Positions 1 through 8,720 of a DNA stretch of 64,000 nt are shown piece after piece. Both the position numbers and the translations under genes were made by a program. The stretch's first letter is position 1; every line of letters begins with the position of its first letter. Source of the DNA: JAABVY01 sp964627935. GTDB lineage: Bacteria > Zixibacteria > MSB-5A5 > JAABVY01. The notes beneath the pieces were generated by a model that was not told the origin of the DNA, searched no databases, and saw only the letters and a program-made list of their open reading frames with translations. Location: contig CAZVLB010000017.1 in assembly GCA_964627935.1 (NCBI GenBank), forward strand, positions 1 through 64,000, in the 5' to 3' direction.

Positions 1-1
1 T

Positions 2-181
2 GCGGGTGATCACCAGCGGATCGTTGACCTGCAGGTTGGTCTGCGCCGAATAGGTGCCGTCGTTGACTTCAACGATGCGGTTTCCGTTGCGGACATCGAA
101 CGCAAAAGGTCCGGTTCGTTTCTCACCCCGGAAGGAACGTCTCGGAATGGAGAATCAGGGAAGATGTACCGAACAGCGTAA
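2..181 (+). CDS. Possible 3' end of a gene cut by the window edge (coding strand uncertain)
   Basis: A plus-strand frame is open from base 2 to a TAA at 179-181 and is followed within 30 bases by a terminator hairpin in the same direction, which fits the tail of a gene. No family is recognisable in the 59 codons. Caution: the opposite strand is also open across roughly 1-148 and gives an equally protein-like translation containing FAFDVRNGNRIVEVNDGTY, rich in Asn, Asp and Val as in beta-sheet surface proteins. That minus frame has no ATG, GTG or TTG start before its upstream stop, so it could only be a broken gene or need an unusual start. Only sequence left of the window can decide. Confidence 0.3.
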   Translation, partial: AGDHQRIVDLQVGLRRIGAVVDFNDAVSVADIERKRSGSFLTPEGTSRNGESGKMYRTA

Positions 182-209
182 CCCCGCGTCACTCAAACAG
201 AAACGACGG

Positions 210-240
210 AACCCCGACCGGTTGTCCCGTCGGGGTTTCT
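210..240 (+). terminator. Rho-independent-like terminator, plus direction
   Basis: A perfect 9-bp stem (AACCCCGAC at 210-218 with GTCGGGGTT at 229-237) and a 10-base loop are followed by a short T-rich stretch. It lies just after the stop codon at 181 and faces the tRNA on the other strand. Confidence 0.7.
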
Positions 241-271
241 CGTTAAATAAAAACCGCCAGAGTTGGCGGTT
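241..271 (-). terminator. Terminator of tRNA-Asn
   Basis: A 7-bp stem (AACCGCC 252-258 with GGCGGTT 265-271) has loop AGAGTT. Read on the minus strand it is followed by TTTTTATTT, a good U tract. It lies 7 bases past the CCA end of the tRNA, so it very probably ends that transcript. Confidence 0.75.
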
Positions 272-278
272 ATAATTT

Positions 279-354
<76 letters not shown>

Positions 355-357
355 GTA

Positions 358-375
358 ATCGTATATTTATACGAT
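358..375. repeat. Perfect 18-bp palindrome next to the tRNA 5' end
   Basis: ATCGTATA (358-365) and TATACGAT (368-375) are exact reverse complements separated by TT. The palindrome ends four bases from the first base of tRNA-Asn and lies inside its probable promoter region. It could be an operator, part of an AT-rich promoter, or a weak hairpin at the end of the PAP2 transcript, which also runs this way. Confidence 0.5.
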
Positions 376-401
376 ATATATCTAATTCTTTCGGCAGGAA
401 A

Positions 402-986
402 TTATAAATAATTATCCGGCATTGTCAAGCGCTTTTCTCGCCGGAATTTAAGCTCCTTCAAAAGTTTTACAAAGAGTATTACAATGATGGCACAGGAAGT
501 TCCCACCGCCGCACCGACTATCACATCGAATGGATAATGGACTCCGCAGGCTATACGTGAATAGGAAATTAGAATTGCCGCTACAATGAAGAACCACTTA
601 TATTTAGGGTAACGCCAGACCCATATTGCCGCCTGTCCGAAACTGTTGGCGGCGTGCGAGGAGGGAAATGATTTGCCGCTGGAACAGTTTACCAGCAGAT
701 GAACCCATTCGTGGACTTTGCACGGTCTGAGCCGTCCAACAGCCGGCTTAATCAGCTGGGAAGATATCTGATCGGTAAAAATTACTGCAAGAATAAGCAG
801 TACAAATGTAACCCGGCCATATTTCCCACCAAAGATCAACGCAATCAAAGCCAGGCTGAGTAGAAATGACCGCACGAACCATTCATGCGTAATGATCGGC
901 ATGATAAAGTCGAAAACGGGATTTGCCAGGCTGACATTAAAAAAGTACATCAGCTGTGTATCAATCTGTATCAGCCATTCAAGCAT
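402..986 (-). CDS. PAP2-family membrane phosphatase
   Basis: A 194-residue integral membrane protein with the three signature motifs of PAP2 phosphatases: KPAVGRLRP (about residues 80-88), PSSH inside SFPSSHAANS (about 106-115) and SRIACGVHYPFD (about 143-154), which supply the phosphate-binding Arg/Lys residues and the two catalytic histidines. Hydrophobic segments surround the motifs. Such enzymes remove phosphate from undecaprenyl diphosphate, phosphatidylglycerol phosphate or lipid A; the sequence does not say which. The gene starts 15 bases after the stop of the M16 protease and is probably co-transcribed with it. The second motif has Ser where many members have Gly (PSGH), a common variant. 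The family call is firm, the substrate unknown. Confidence 0.88.
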   Translation of the reverse strand: MLEWLIQIDTQLMYFFNVSLANPVFDFIMPIITHEWFVRSFLLSLALIALIFGGKYGRVTFVLLILAVIFTDQISSQLIKPAVGRLRPCKVHEWVHLLVNCSSGKSFPSSHAANSFGQAAIWVWRYPKYKWFFIVAAILISYSRIACGVHYPFDVIVGAAVGTSCAIIVILFVKLLKELKFRREKRLTMPDNYL

Positions 987-1001
987 CGGCCAAAAATCCT
1001 T

Positions 1002-3593
1002 TTACAGTCCTACGGTCGAAAGGAAATAGCTTTCCGATGGTAATTGCTCGGAAGTAACTCGCTGAACATCTTCGATTGTCACCTGCTGGATCTTATTCAT
1101 ATACTCCTGACCGTAGTCATAGCCCATGTTCCAGAACTCATACAGGGTCATATAATAAGCCTGATTTATACGGGAAAGACGGGCTGTAAGATATGATCCT
1201 CTGATCGAGTTTTTGGCCTTACGCAGTTCCTCCTCGGTAACAGGCGAACTCTGGATTTTGCCAATTTCCGCCAGGATGCCATTATAGGCGGTTTGATAAT
1301 TTTCATTGCCGGTACCCATAGTCACCAGAAACCACCCGAAATCCTTTGCCGTCGAAAGGCCCGCCCCGACCGAATAGGCCAGCCCCTGGACCTCACGAAG
1401 CTCGAGCGCCAGCCGTGAGGACAGAATCTCGGTGGCAACATCCAGAGCGGCGAAATCGGGATCATCTATGCCGATTGTCGGGGCTCCCAGATAAATATAA
1501 ACCTGCTCCTTGTCCATAGGCACATTGACCGCAACAACGCCCTCCGGATCAGAGGGCGGATCGATGACAATATTGCCCAGCGATACCTTCTGCATCTGGC
1601 CAAAAGTCTCTTTGACCTTATCCAGTACCCAATCAGAATCGAGATTGGAGCAGATAGTCATGATCATATTATTGGGAGCATAGCATCTCTTGTGGTATGC
1701 TTCCAGATCCCTGGCGGTTATGCCCATAACCGTCCGGTGCGACCCGAGCGGGATTTTGGAAAAGGGATGGTCTTTGCCGAACATGGCCTGGTAGAAACCG
1801 TTGCGGGCATTCTGGTATGTTGAAGCCGAAGCCATGCCCAATGCCGCCGCCATCTCGCGTTTGACAGCATCAACCTCTGTCGAATCCAGGGCCGGATTGA
1901 TTACCATATCAGCCAGAAGAGCGAGTCCATCGGGGGCGAATTCATCGATCGTCTCGAACTTGATAAACGAATATTGGCGAGAGGTATAGCGGTCATCATA
2001 GGGGATATAGGGATTATCGGTCAATGTCAGATTGGCGCCGATATTCGACAGTTCCTCGGCCAGCGCTTCCTTGTCCAGATTCTCAGTGCCTTTTTCCAGC
2101 ATGCGGTTCAAAAAGTCCGTAATACCATCTTTGCCGGGAGGTTCCATAGCCGCACGGTTCTTGCCGAATATGTTTACTGCGAAAACACGCGAATCGGGGC
2201 TCTGATCTATAATCACTTCCAGGCCGTTTTCGAGTGTGAGCTTGCGCCTATCGTTGAAATTGACTGTCAACAGCTCTTTGGAGGTTTCTTCCTCCGGCGA
2301 GACCAGAGTGCCGATATACCGCATGGGCGTGAAATACTTCTCAGACAATGCCGCTATTTCGGATGGCTCGACCTGTTCCAGGCTGTCGACCAGCGTTTCC
2401 ACAAATTCATAGCCGGTGGTTACCATCATGGGCGCAATGATGAAGCCGTAATAATGAAGTTTCTCACGCAGGTATATCTCCTGTGTTTTTTTGGAAACCA
2501 ACAGGCCGTTAAATGCCTTGAATCCGGGCGTAATCAAATCCGGCTCAGATAGGATTCTCTCGATTTCCCAAATCACCGCCTGAGCATTCTCGCGCGAATC
2601 GGTAACCGCTGATATATGCATCATCGAAAAATCCTGTTGTGTTTCGAGATAGGCCGAAACCGAGGAGGTCATGCCCTTGTCGACAATATTTTTGGTGAAA
2701 GGGGATGTCTCACCCGATGAAAGATACTCAACCAGCATATAGTACGGATAGTAATCGTGGTCGGTATAATGCGGACCCGGGAATGCCAGATCGATATGAT
2801 AGTTTTGAGTAGAGATTTCCGTTTCCCGTAAATTTCTTCCCTCTGGAATCATGAAATTAACCAGGTCGATTTTGGGCATATCCATCTTTTCATAATCACC
2901 GAAATATGCATCAAACTTGGCAATCATGGCATCGGTATCGAAATCTCCAATCAGAAGAGCAATCATGTTGTTGGGGATATAATACTTCTTGTAATAGTCA
3001 ATTATGTCGTTGCGGTCTATTGTGGAAATATGTTGCTCGGTGCCCAGCACGGTACGGGCATAGGGCGTGCCTTCGTACACCACTTCATTAAAATAATAGT
3101 TAACAAGATTGGATGGAACATCATTGGCTTTACGTATCTCCTCGATTACCACCTTGCGTTCCTTGGGTAATTCGCTTTCCGGTATGACCGAATTGAAAAG
3201 CTGATCGGACTGAATTGCCAGGCCTGTATCAATATATTCCTTAGGCATCAGAACCAGATAGGCTGTCAGGTCCTTGCGCGTGAAGGCGTTGATATAGCCG
3301 CCGAATTCATCGATGGTTTCAGTAATTTCTATGCGGCTGCGGTTTTCGGTACCATCGAAAAGGAGATGTTCCAGAAGATGAGTCATGCCGTTTGTTTTTT
3401 CGTTCTCATAACGGGCCCCGGCATTGATGAAAACCACAGATGTTATCATCGGTGTAGAGCGATTCTCTTTCAACACCAGTTTCATGCCATTACCCAGTGT
3501 AGCATAAGTGGTTTTATCGTTTTGTGCCGGCAGGATAGCAGCCAGCGCAAAAAGAAAAATCATCGCTGATACAAATATTTGTTTAAGCCTCAT
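1002..3593 (-). CDS. Two-domain M16 zinc peptidase, exported
   Basis: An 863-residue pitrilysin-family (M16) protease with an N-terminal signal peptide (cleavage likely near ALAAILPAQ, residues 17-24). The inverted zinc motif HLLEH is at residues 72-76, with the further glutamate ligand in a downstream KVVIEEI segment. The C-terminal half repeats the M16 fold (GKDGITDFLNRMLEKGTE) without the motif, as in classical two-halved enzymes that close as a clam shell around peptides. It should act in the periplasm. A CGGAG ribosome site precedes ATG 3593. The PAP2 gene follows by 15 bases. Two more M16 genes lie at 7374-10224. Its substrate is unknown. Confidence 0.9.
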   Translation of the reverse strand: MRLKQIFVSAMIFLFALAAILPAQNDKTTYATLGNGMKLVLKENRSTPMITSVVFINAGARYENEKTNGMTHLLEHLLFDGTENRSRIEITETIDEFGGYINAFTRKDLTAYLVLMPKEYIDTGLAIQSDQLFNSVIPESELPKERKVVIEEIRKANDVPSNLVNYYFNEVVYEGTPYARTVLGTEQHISTIDRNDIIDYYKKYYIPNNMIALLIGDFDTDAMIAKFDAYFGDYEKMDMPKIDLVNFMIPEGRNLRETEISTQNYHIDLAFPGPHYTDHDYYPYYMLVEYLSSGETSPFTKNIVDKGMTSSVSAYLETQQDFSMMHISAVTDSRENAQAVIWEIERILSEPDLITPGFKAFNGLLVSKKTQEIYLREKLHYYGFIIAPMMVTTGYEFVETLVDSLEQVEPSEIAALSEKYFTPMRYIGTLVSPEEETSKELLTVNFNDRRKLTLENGLEVIIDQSPDSRVFAVNIFGKNRAAMEPPGKDGITDFLNRMLEKGTENLDKEALAEELSNIGANLTLTDNPYIPYDDRYTSRQYSFIKFETIDEFAPDGLALLADMVINPALDSTEVDAVKREMAAALGMASASTYQNARNGFYQAMFGKDHPFSKIPLGSHRTVMGITARDLEAYHKRCYAPNNMIMTICSNLDSDWVLDKVKETFGQMQKVSLGNIVIDPPSDPEGVVAVNVPMDKEQVYIYLGAPTIGIDDPDFAALDVATEILSSRLALELREVQGLAYSVGAGLSTAKDFGWFLVTMGTGNENYQTAYNGILAEIGKIQSSPVTEEELRKAKNSIRGSYLTARLSRINQAYYMTLYEFWNMGYDYGQEYMNKIQQVTIEDVQRVTSEQLPSESYFLSTVGL

Positions 3594-3633
3594 TTGTTAA
3601 TCTCCGTTTTCAATGATTCTAAGAGTGCCGTAT

Positions 3634-3663
3634 GCAATAAACCTGCGGCTGTTTTGCTGTCAA
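3634..3663 (-). promoter_or_regulatory. Candidate sigma-70 promoter for the M16/PAP2 genes
   Basis: On the minus strand a perfect -35 TTGACA (3663-3658) is followed at 17-18 bases by a poor -10 (TTATTG or TATTGC). It lies between the M16 start at 3593 and the gene that ends at 3683. The weak -10 keeps confidence low. Confidence 0.35.
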
Positions 3664-3682
3664 GCCTTTTATGGCCCTAAAG

Positions 3683-4711
3683 CTACTCCCGGATTTTGTT
3701 TAAATTCAATTCGCTGAGGACTATATAGTTCTTTCCCTCCCTGTTAACATGCGCCAGAACATGCATCCTGTCGGGCGACAGGAAGATATTCTCTCGTCCG
3801 TAATAATCGGCGCGGGTAATTGCATATTTCTGCATAGTTTCAAGATCAAAGTAGTTGATCAGGTAGTAATCCTCAGGCGGTTCGTAGATTTCGTAGTACA
3901 AAACGCCCTTTGACAATGGTCCCCATACCGCGCCCAAAATTTTCTTGAAATTCGCAGCCATTAATGTATCGATATTCTGGGCAAGATTGACAAGCTGTTT
4001 CCCATCATAATCCAGTATCCGGGCCGAATCATCTACAATTGCATAGATGTATTCATAATTGGGAGAGAGTTTTTCATTTGAAACCGGCTTACCCAATGCA
4101 ATTGTCTTGTGCACAGTTTCACGGAAATCCTTGACATGAATCGAGCCACCCTCACGATTCGATGCTGACAAATAACGATAATTATCAAGAAGTCCCTGTG
4201 CATCGATATTTTCCTGGGCGAATACCACAAACTCATCTGTAGAGGCAAATCCGCCGGTGTCCCATCCACTGCTTTTTCTTATTGCGAGTTTATTATCAGG
4301 AAGCCTGAACGGCCTGTGAAATGATGGTATGCCTGAAGTCATGGAACTATCCGCGGCGAACAGGTCTTTATCGCCTTCTGATGTTATGATCCAGTATGTC
4401 ACGATTTTCATGATCTCCTCACGGGCGGTGACATTTTCCGGCCAGGCGACAGCCAGAAGCGAATCGGCATTGATCCAGTGATGCTCGGCGATCTTGAGTT
4501 CAAGCGCTTCCTGTTGCGATTCTTTTTCCATGTTGTAGATGATCAGGCTGTTTTCATGCGCGAATGAAAAAAATCGGCCGTCGGGCGACCAGGCTGGTTT
4601 CTTGCCTTCGGCAATAATTTCGCCCTGATAATACTGTCCGTCATTTTCTCCGCTTGCGGCAGGTACGAGAAGATATAAGGCCGCGATCAGAGCTAATACA
4701 AATATTTTCAT
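3683..4711 (-). CDS. Secreted beta-propeller-like (TolB/WD40-type) protein of unknown function
   Basis: A 342-residue protein with a clear signal peptide (MKIFVLALIAALYLLVPAAS) and repeated segments of the type KKPAWSPDGRFFSFAHENSLIIYNMEKE, which matches the SPDG blades of TolB/DPP-IV-like propellers; a second such strand near the end reads IFLSPDRMHVLAHVNREGKNYIVLSE. No catalytic residues or known family are recognised. It probably folds as a periplasmic beta-propeller used for binding. An AAAGGA ribosome site precedes ATG 4711. It sits 27 bases after the GTPase gene and 89 bases before the M16 gene, so it belongs to the same minus-strand run. Confidence 0.65.
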   Translation of the reverse strand: MKIFVLALIAALYLLVPAASGENDGQYYQGEIIAEGKKPAWSPDGRFFSFAHENSLIIYNMEKESQQEALELKIAEHHWINADSLLAVAWPENVTAREEIMKIVTYWIITSEGDKDLFAADSSMTSGIPSFHRPFRLPDNKLAIRKSSGWDTGGFASTDEFVVFAQENIDAQGLLDNYRYLSASNREGGSIHVKDFRETVHKTIALGKPVSNEKLSPNYEYIYAIVDDSARILDYDGKQLVNLAQNIDTLMAANFKKILGAVWGPLSKGVLYYEIYEPPEDYYLINYFDLETMQKYAITRADYYGRENIFLSPDRMHVLAHVNREGKNYIVLSELNLNKIRE

Positions 4712-4738
4712 TTTAAGGGATTCCTTTCGGTGAGGGTC

Positions 4739-5740
4739 TCAGATATGAAATTCAATTATATCGCCGTCGCTGAGTTCAAATGAATTCGTGACCCGCTGGC
4801 CATCGAACTTATCCGCGCCCCAGACTTTGGCATATTGCAGCTTTTCTGCAAAATCCTTGTGGATGCTGATCGCTGCATCCTCTACAGTCGATCCGATCGG
4901 CAATACGATGGGATCCTTGTATTCCACATCCTTGCCCGGAGTTTTGGTGTAAACCCTGATTATTTCCAGTATTTCGAATACACGCCTCTTGAACTGTTCA
5001 ATATTTCGTTGTTTCTCTACGGAAATGGGCAGGATGGGGAATTTGTTTCCGAAAAATTCCTTCAGGATTTCAAGATTATCCGGCGCGTTGTCCATACCGA
5101 CTTTATTGGCAAGTATCAATGTCTTCTTGCAAAAAACCGAGCCCTCGTATTCCTCCGGTATTTTTTCGCCCACCAGCACGATCCCGGCCTCTGCAATGGC
5201 CCTAAGAGTATCCTCGAGGCTTTCCAGAAGATCATCGGAAGCAACATCCACAACCATCAAAATCATATCCGCATTACGGATTAAATTCGACATCCAGCCG
5301 TCATAGGTGTCGGTTGTAATCGGGGGCATGTCGACCAGTTGAAACTGCAGGGTGTCATAGGGCATCATGGCCGGCATGGGCATCCGGGTCGTGAAGGGAT
5401 AATCAGCAATCTCCGGCTCGGAATTCGTTACCAGTTTGATCAGTGACGATTTTCCGGTATTGGGCGGCCCCAGAAGGACCAGCTGCGCCGCGCCATGCTT
5501 CTCAATATGATCCATGTATGATGTGCGCTTGCCGCCACCGCCTGATGTTTTGCCGGAGGTCATCCTGGCCCGAATCTTGGACATGCGCGTTTTTATATCG
5601 GCGCGCATTTTCTCCGTCCCCTTATGTTTGGGGATCAGGCGCATCATCTCTTCCAAACAGGCCAGCTTCTCATCATCGGAACTGGCCATGCGGAATCTTT
5701 CCTCTGCTTCTTTGTATTGAGGTGTCAGATTAGCCGGCAT
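4739..5740 (-). CDS. DRG/Obg-like GTPase with C-terminal TGS domain
   Basis: A 333-residue cytoplasmic GTPase. After about 85 charged residues comes a P-loop GPPNTGKSSLI, a switch-I segment DYPFTTRMPMPAMM of the kind seen in the Obg/DRG/HflX families, and a G3 element VDMPPIT in place of the usual DxPG. The G4 element reads NKVG followed by MD, where NKxD is normal. The C-terminus (about 270-333, ending LSDGDIIEFHI) is a TGS domain as in DRG and threonyl-tRNA synthetase, suggesting a ribosome- or RNA-linked role. The substituted G3 and G4 motifs make nucleotide specificity uncertain. The next gene upstream, the SGNH hydrolase, ends 11 bases away. Confidence 0.82.
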   Translation of the reverse strand: MPANLTPQYKEAEERFRMASSDDEKLACLEEMMRLIPKHKGTEKMRADIKTRMSKIRARMTSGKTSGGGGKRTSYMDHIEKHGAAQLVLLGPPNTGKSSLIKLVTNSEPEIADYPFTTRMPMPAMMPYDTLQFQLVDMPPITTDTYDGWMSNLIRNADMILMVVDVASDDLLESLEDTLRAIAEAGIVLVGEKIPEEYEGSVFCKKTLILANKVGMDNAPDNLEILKEFFGNKFPILPISVEKQRNIEQFKRRVFEILEIIRVYTKTPGKDVEYKDPIVLPIGSTVEDAAISIHKDFAEKLQYAKVWGADKFDGQRVTNSFELSDGDIIEFHI

Positions 5741-5751
5741 AGTATACTAAT

Positions 5752-7227
5752 TTAAGGTTTTTCCGTGATTGACGCAATTTTCTCTGCAAATTTTTCCGCC
5801 AGCATGCGATGACCGGTCGGATCGGGATGGCAATGATCGACAAACAGTTTCTCCCGGTCGGCCAGGTTAAAAATCTGCACGAAATCGATAAAAGGGATCT
5901 CATGCTCATGGGCCAGGGCTGAAATAATATGGTTATAGCCGCTTTTTATCCTCAATGAATTATAGTCATTGTCGCGTGCACGATTGAGATAATATTCGGC
6001 CGAATCGGCATTGCCCGCCTGCCTGTGGGCCATGCCCAGGTTATATAATATAGGGGCATCACCAATCTCGATTTCGGATGCGTCCCGCAGATATTTCAAA
6101 GCGCTGTCGGTTACTTGCTTTTTCCAGTATAAAACACCCAGGTTATTCAAGTATCTTGAATCGCCGGGTTCCTGATCGAGCAATTGATGGTATTGCCTGA
6201 TATTTTCTTCCACAGCGCCAGTGTCTGTATAGGCCGATTTCAAGACATTCAATGACCATGGATCGAAACTGCCGTAGTTATTGCGGAACATCTGCCAGTC
6301 CAGGGCCAGCGATTTCTTCTCGGACAGAATTTCACGTTGCAATTCGGGCATAAATAGTGTCCCGCTCACAGTATCACGACCGGTTCTAAATACTTTGAAT
6401 TCCACCCCCGGCGGCCAGGTTAATGGTACAGGGATTGTATTGAGTATGATATCTATTTCGTTTTCCCGGCAGATTGTGATGATCTCCTCAAGATTCCGCC
6501 GGTAATTCTCCGGATCCACCCTGAGTACAAGCTGACCCTGTGCTTTATCCGCTAATTCAGATTTTATGGGCAGGAGAAGTGATTTTAAAAGCCTGTAGGT
6601 CTTGAAGCTGTTCAGCACTTTCTTTATTCCAAGGAACTGCTCCGCCTCGGCCATCAAGGCTGAGTCTGAGCGGTAACCATTGTAAGAGGCATCATTATTG
6701 CCGAGATACATAAGCACCAGGTCGGGATTATATTTCAGGCCCTCCTGCTTGAAATATTTAAGCCCCTGCAAGGATGAATACCCGGCTGTAGAGGCATTGA
6801 TAATCTCCGCATCCATATTCATCTGATTACGCAGTATTTCGGCGATTTGCCACACAAACGATCTATTCCAGTTGGGCAGGCCGATACCCAGCGGAGTGGA
6901 ATCACCCAGAAGCAGTATCCGGAATTTTCCGGGTGGTTTTTTATGTTCGACCTCGGGACCGGTCAGGCCGTGGGAGTTTGTGTTTACGAATGATTTATTG
7001 AGATTGGGTTTCATGACCCATAAAAGATCCGGATCGGGCTGATGAATTCCCATAAACCCCGCAAACAGGTTTTCCTGCCAGCTTGCTGAGGAGGTTCTTT
7101 TCTCGAAAAGCCGATCTGCCGGAAACATACCGGCTAATCGCAGGATAGTTTCCAGTATTACTATTATGCCTGCGACCGCGATCAGGCCGTAGACGACTTT
7201 CCGTCCGGTGGATAACTTATGGGCCAT
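5752..7227 (-). CDS. Membrane-anchored SGNH/GDSL hydrolase with inserted TPR repeats
   Basis: A 491-residue protein with one N-terminal membrane anchor (about residues 11-32) and a split SGNH hydrolase domain. Block I is LLGDSTPLGIG (near 107, nucleophilic Ser), an oxyanion-hole block is YLGNNDA (near 175), and the catalytic Asp-His block is DHCHPDPTGHRM near the C-terminus. Between them, about residues 330-430, sit TPR-like helical repeats with NNLGVLYWKK and YNLGMAHRQAG. The family includes O-acetyl esterases and acyl-hydrolases of cell-envelope polymers; the insertion suggests a partner-binding arm. GGAGGA lies just before ATG 7227. Confidence 0.82.
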   Translation of the reverse strand: MAHKLSTGRKVVYGLIAVAGIIVILETILRLAGMFPADRLFEKRTSSASWQENLFAGFMGIHQPDPDLLWVMKPNLNKSFVNTNSHGLTGPEVEHKKPPGKFRILLLGDSTPLGIGLPNWNRSFVWQIAEILRNQMNMDAEIINASTAGYSSLQGLKYFKQEGLKYNPDLVLMYLGNNDASYNGYRSDSALMAEAEQFLGIKKVLNSFKTYRLLKSLLLPIKSELADKAQGQLVLRVDPENYRRNLEEIITICRENEIDIILNTIPVPLTWPPGVEFKVFRTGRDTVSGTLFMPELQREILSEKKSLALDWQMFRNNYGSFDPWSLNVLKSAYTDTGAVEENIRQYHQLLDQEPGDSRYLNNLGVLYWKKQVTDSALKYLRDASEIEIGDAPILYNLGMAHRQAGNADSAEYYLNRARDNDYNSLRIKSGYNHIISALAHEHEIPFIDFVQIFNLADREKLFVDHCHPDPTGHRMLAEKFAEKIASITEKP

Positions 7228-7280
7228 ATTCCTCCGCCTGAAAAAAACCTGTTTATAACTCCATATTATTGATATGATTT

Positions 7281-7309
7281 AATTTAAGATCTGTTCGGCT
7301 TCTTTTCAA
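7281..7309 (-). promoter_or_regulatory. Candidate sigma-70 promoter for the SGNH-GTPase run
   Basis: On the minus strand TTGAAA (7309-7304), a 17-base spacer and TAAATT (7286-7281) lie 54 bases before the SGNH start codon. This is a fair match to -35/-10 at ideal spacing, in the divergent gap between two transcription units. Confidence 0.45.
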
Positions 7310-7323
7310 GATTTCTTTTAGAC

Positions 7324-7352
7324 TTGATTTTGTGAGAGCCAGCCTGTAATAT
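7324..7352 (+). promoter_or_regulatory. Candidate sigma-70 promoter for the M16 pair
   Basis: TTGATT (7324-7329), a 17-base spacer and TAATAT (7347-7352) precede the strong ribosome site AAGGAGGTG at 7363-7371. Four of six bases match in each box. It is the only reasonable candidate in this divergent gap. Confidence 0.4.
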
Positions 7353-7373
7353 GCCATCATCCAAGGAGGTGTA

Positions 7374-8720
7374 ATGAGGATTGCCATAATTTTCTCCCTT
7401 ATAATGATAATGTTAACCGCAAACCTGTCTGCCCAGGAACTGGACCTGCAGGTGGATAGAACTGTACTGGATAATGGCCTGACTATCCTGACTTATGTCG
7501 ACCATTCATTTCCGACTGTGTCCTACCAGACCTTTGTCAACGCCGGCTCGCGTGATGAGCTCCGGGCCGGGGCGACCGGGGTGGCCCATGTTTTTGAGCA
7601 TCTCATGTTTCGCGGCACTGAAAAGCATCCCGATCTGGCCGCCGCCTATGCCCATATGGGTCCCCAGGAAAATGCCTATACCGGGCAGGATTATACCTGC
7701 TATTTTGTCAATGCGGCGGCTCAGTTTCTCCCGGAAATTATCAGTATCGAAGCCGACAGGATCAGAAATCTGCAATTAACCCCGGAAACATTTAACCGCG
7801 AAATGGGTCCGATTCGCGAGGAACGGCGACGATTCGTTGCCAACAGCCCCGATGGCTACCTGGAGGAACAGCTCTGGAAACTGGCCTACACCCGTCATAC
7901 CTATGAACATCCGGTGATTGGATGGGAAAACGATGTAGAAAAAAATCTGAGCTTCCGCGATGCCAATGATTTCCGGGAGGTATTTTATTCGCCCAATTAT
8001 ATCACGATTTTCATTGCCGGAAATTTCGACAGCCGTGAGGCCTTGAACCTGATCCAGCAATACTACGGCGACTGGCCCTCGCATCTGCCACCCATCGGAC
8101 GCATAAAGCAGGAGCGCAAGCAAACCCGCGAACGAAAGATGAACATGACATGGAAATCAGCCGAAATACCGGCCAAAATCGCAATCGGCTATCATATCCC
8201 CGATCTCAATTATCATGACTTCGGGCTGATATCATTGCAGGTCGCGGAACGGATATTGTTTTCCGATGGTGGCAAGCTGCAACGAAAACTCAAGGATCAA
8301 CTCGGGCTGGTGGAGAAGATTGAAAGTGACTGCGAAGGCATGAAAGATCCCGGTCTGTTCACGATCTGGATCGATCTTGCCGATCCCGCCTACCGCGATT
8401 CAGTGCTGAGTATAATTTACAATGAATTTGAGGATGTGAAGCAGAATGGCGTGGCTCCGGATCAGATCAAAAGAGCGGTTAACAGCCTCAAATCAGGCCT
8501 GATTTACCGCCTTGATCGTCCCGCCGCAGTGGCCGGTACACTGGGTTACTATGAACTGGCGGGAGGCGATTATAAGTTGATCTTCGAATACTATGAAATG
8601 CTGGACAAGGTCAAATCGGAACATCTCAGGCAGGCTGCCTCCGATTATCTAATTGCAACAAATCGTAACGTGGTTACGCTTATGCCGGCCGAAAGGGAGC
8701 AGGAGGTGGAGAATGACTAA
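7374..8720 (+). CDS. M16 zinc peptidase, catalytic subunit, exported
   Basis: A 448-residue single-cassette M16 protease with signal peptide (residues 1-20, ending NLSAQ). The inverted zinc motif HVFEH is at residues 72-76, within GVAHVFEHLMFRGTEK, and the distal glutamate lies in MGPIREERRRF. The C-terminal half carries the second M16 fold without the motif. It overlaps the next gene, a degenerate homologue, by 8 bases. This matches the mitochondrial-processing-peptidase-like pairing of an active and an inactive subunit in a bacterial heterodimer. The ribosome site AAGGAGGTG and ATG at 7374 are unambiguous. It should act in the periplasm. Confidence 0.92.
   Translation: MRIAIIFSLIMIMLTANLSAQELDLQVDRTVLDNGLTILTYVDHSFPTVSYQTFVNAGSRDELRAGATGVAHVFEHLMFRGTEKHPDLAAAYAHMGPQENAYTGQDYTCYFVNAAAQFLPEIISIEADRIRNLQLTPETFNREMGPIREERRRFVANSPDGYLEEQLWKLAYTRHTYEHPVIGWENDVEKNLSFRDANDFREVFYSPNYITIFIAGNFDSREALNLIQQYYGDWPSHLPPIGRIKQERKQTRERKMNMTWKSAEIPAKIAIGYHIPDLNYHDFGLISLQVAERILFSDGGKLQRKLKDQLGLVEKIESDCEGMKDPGLFTIWIDLADPAYRDSVLSIIYNEFEDVKQNGVAPDQIKRAVNSLKSGLIYRLDRPAAVAGTLGYYELAGGDYKLIFEYYEMLDKVKSEHLRQAASDYLIATNRNVVTLMPAEREQEVEND

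Noticed and set aside
1974..2552. A 192-codon plus-strand frame inside the M16 gene
   Set aside because: It mirrors the minus-strand protease codons; there is no promoter or ribosome site.
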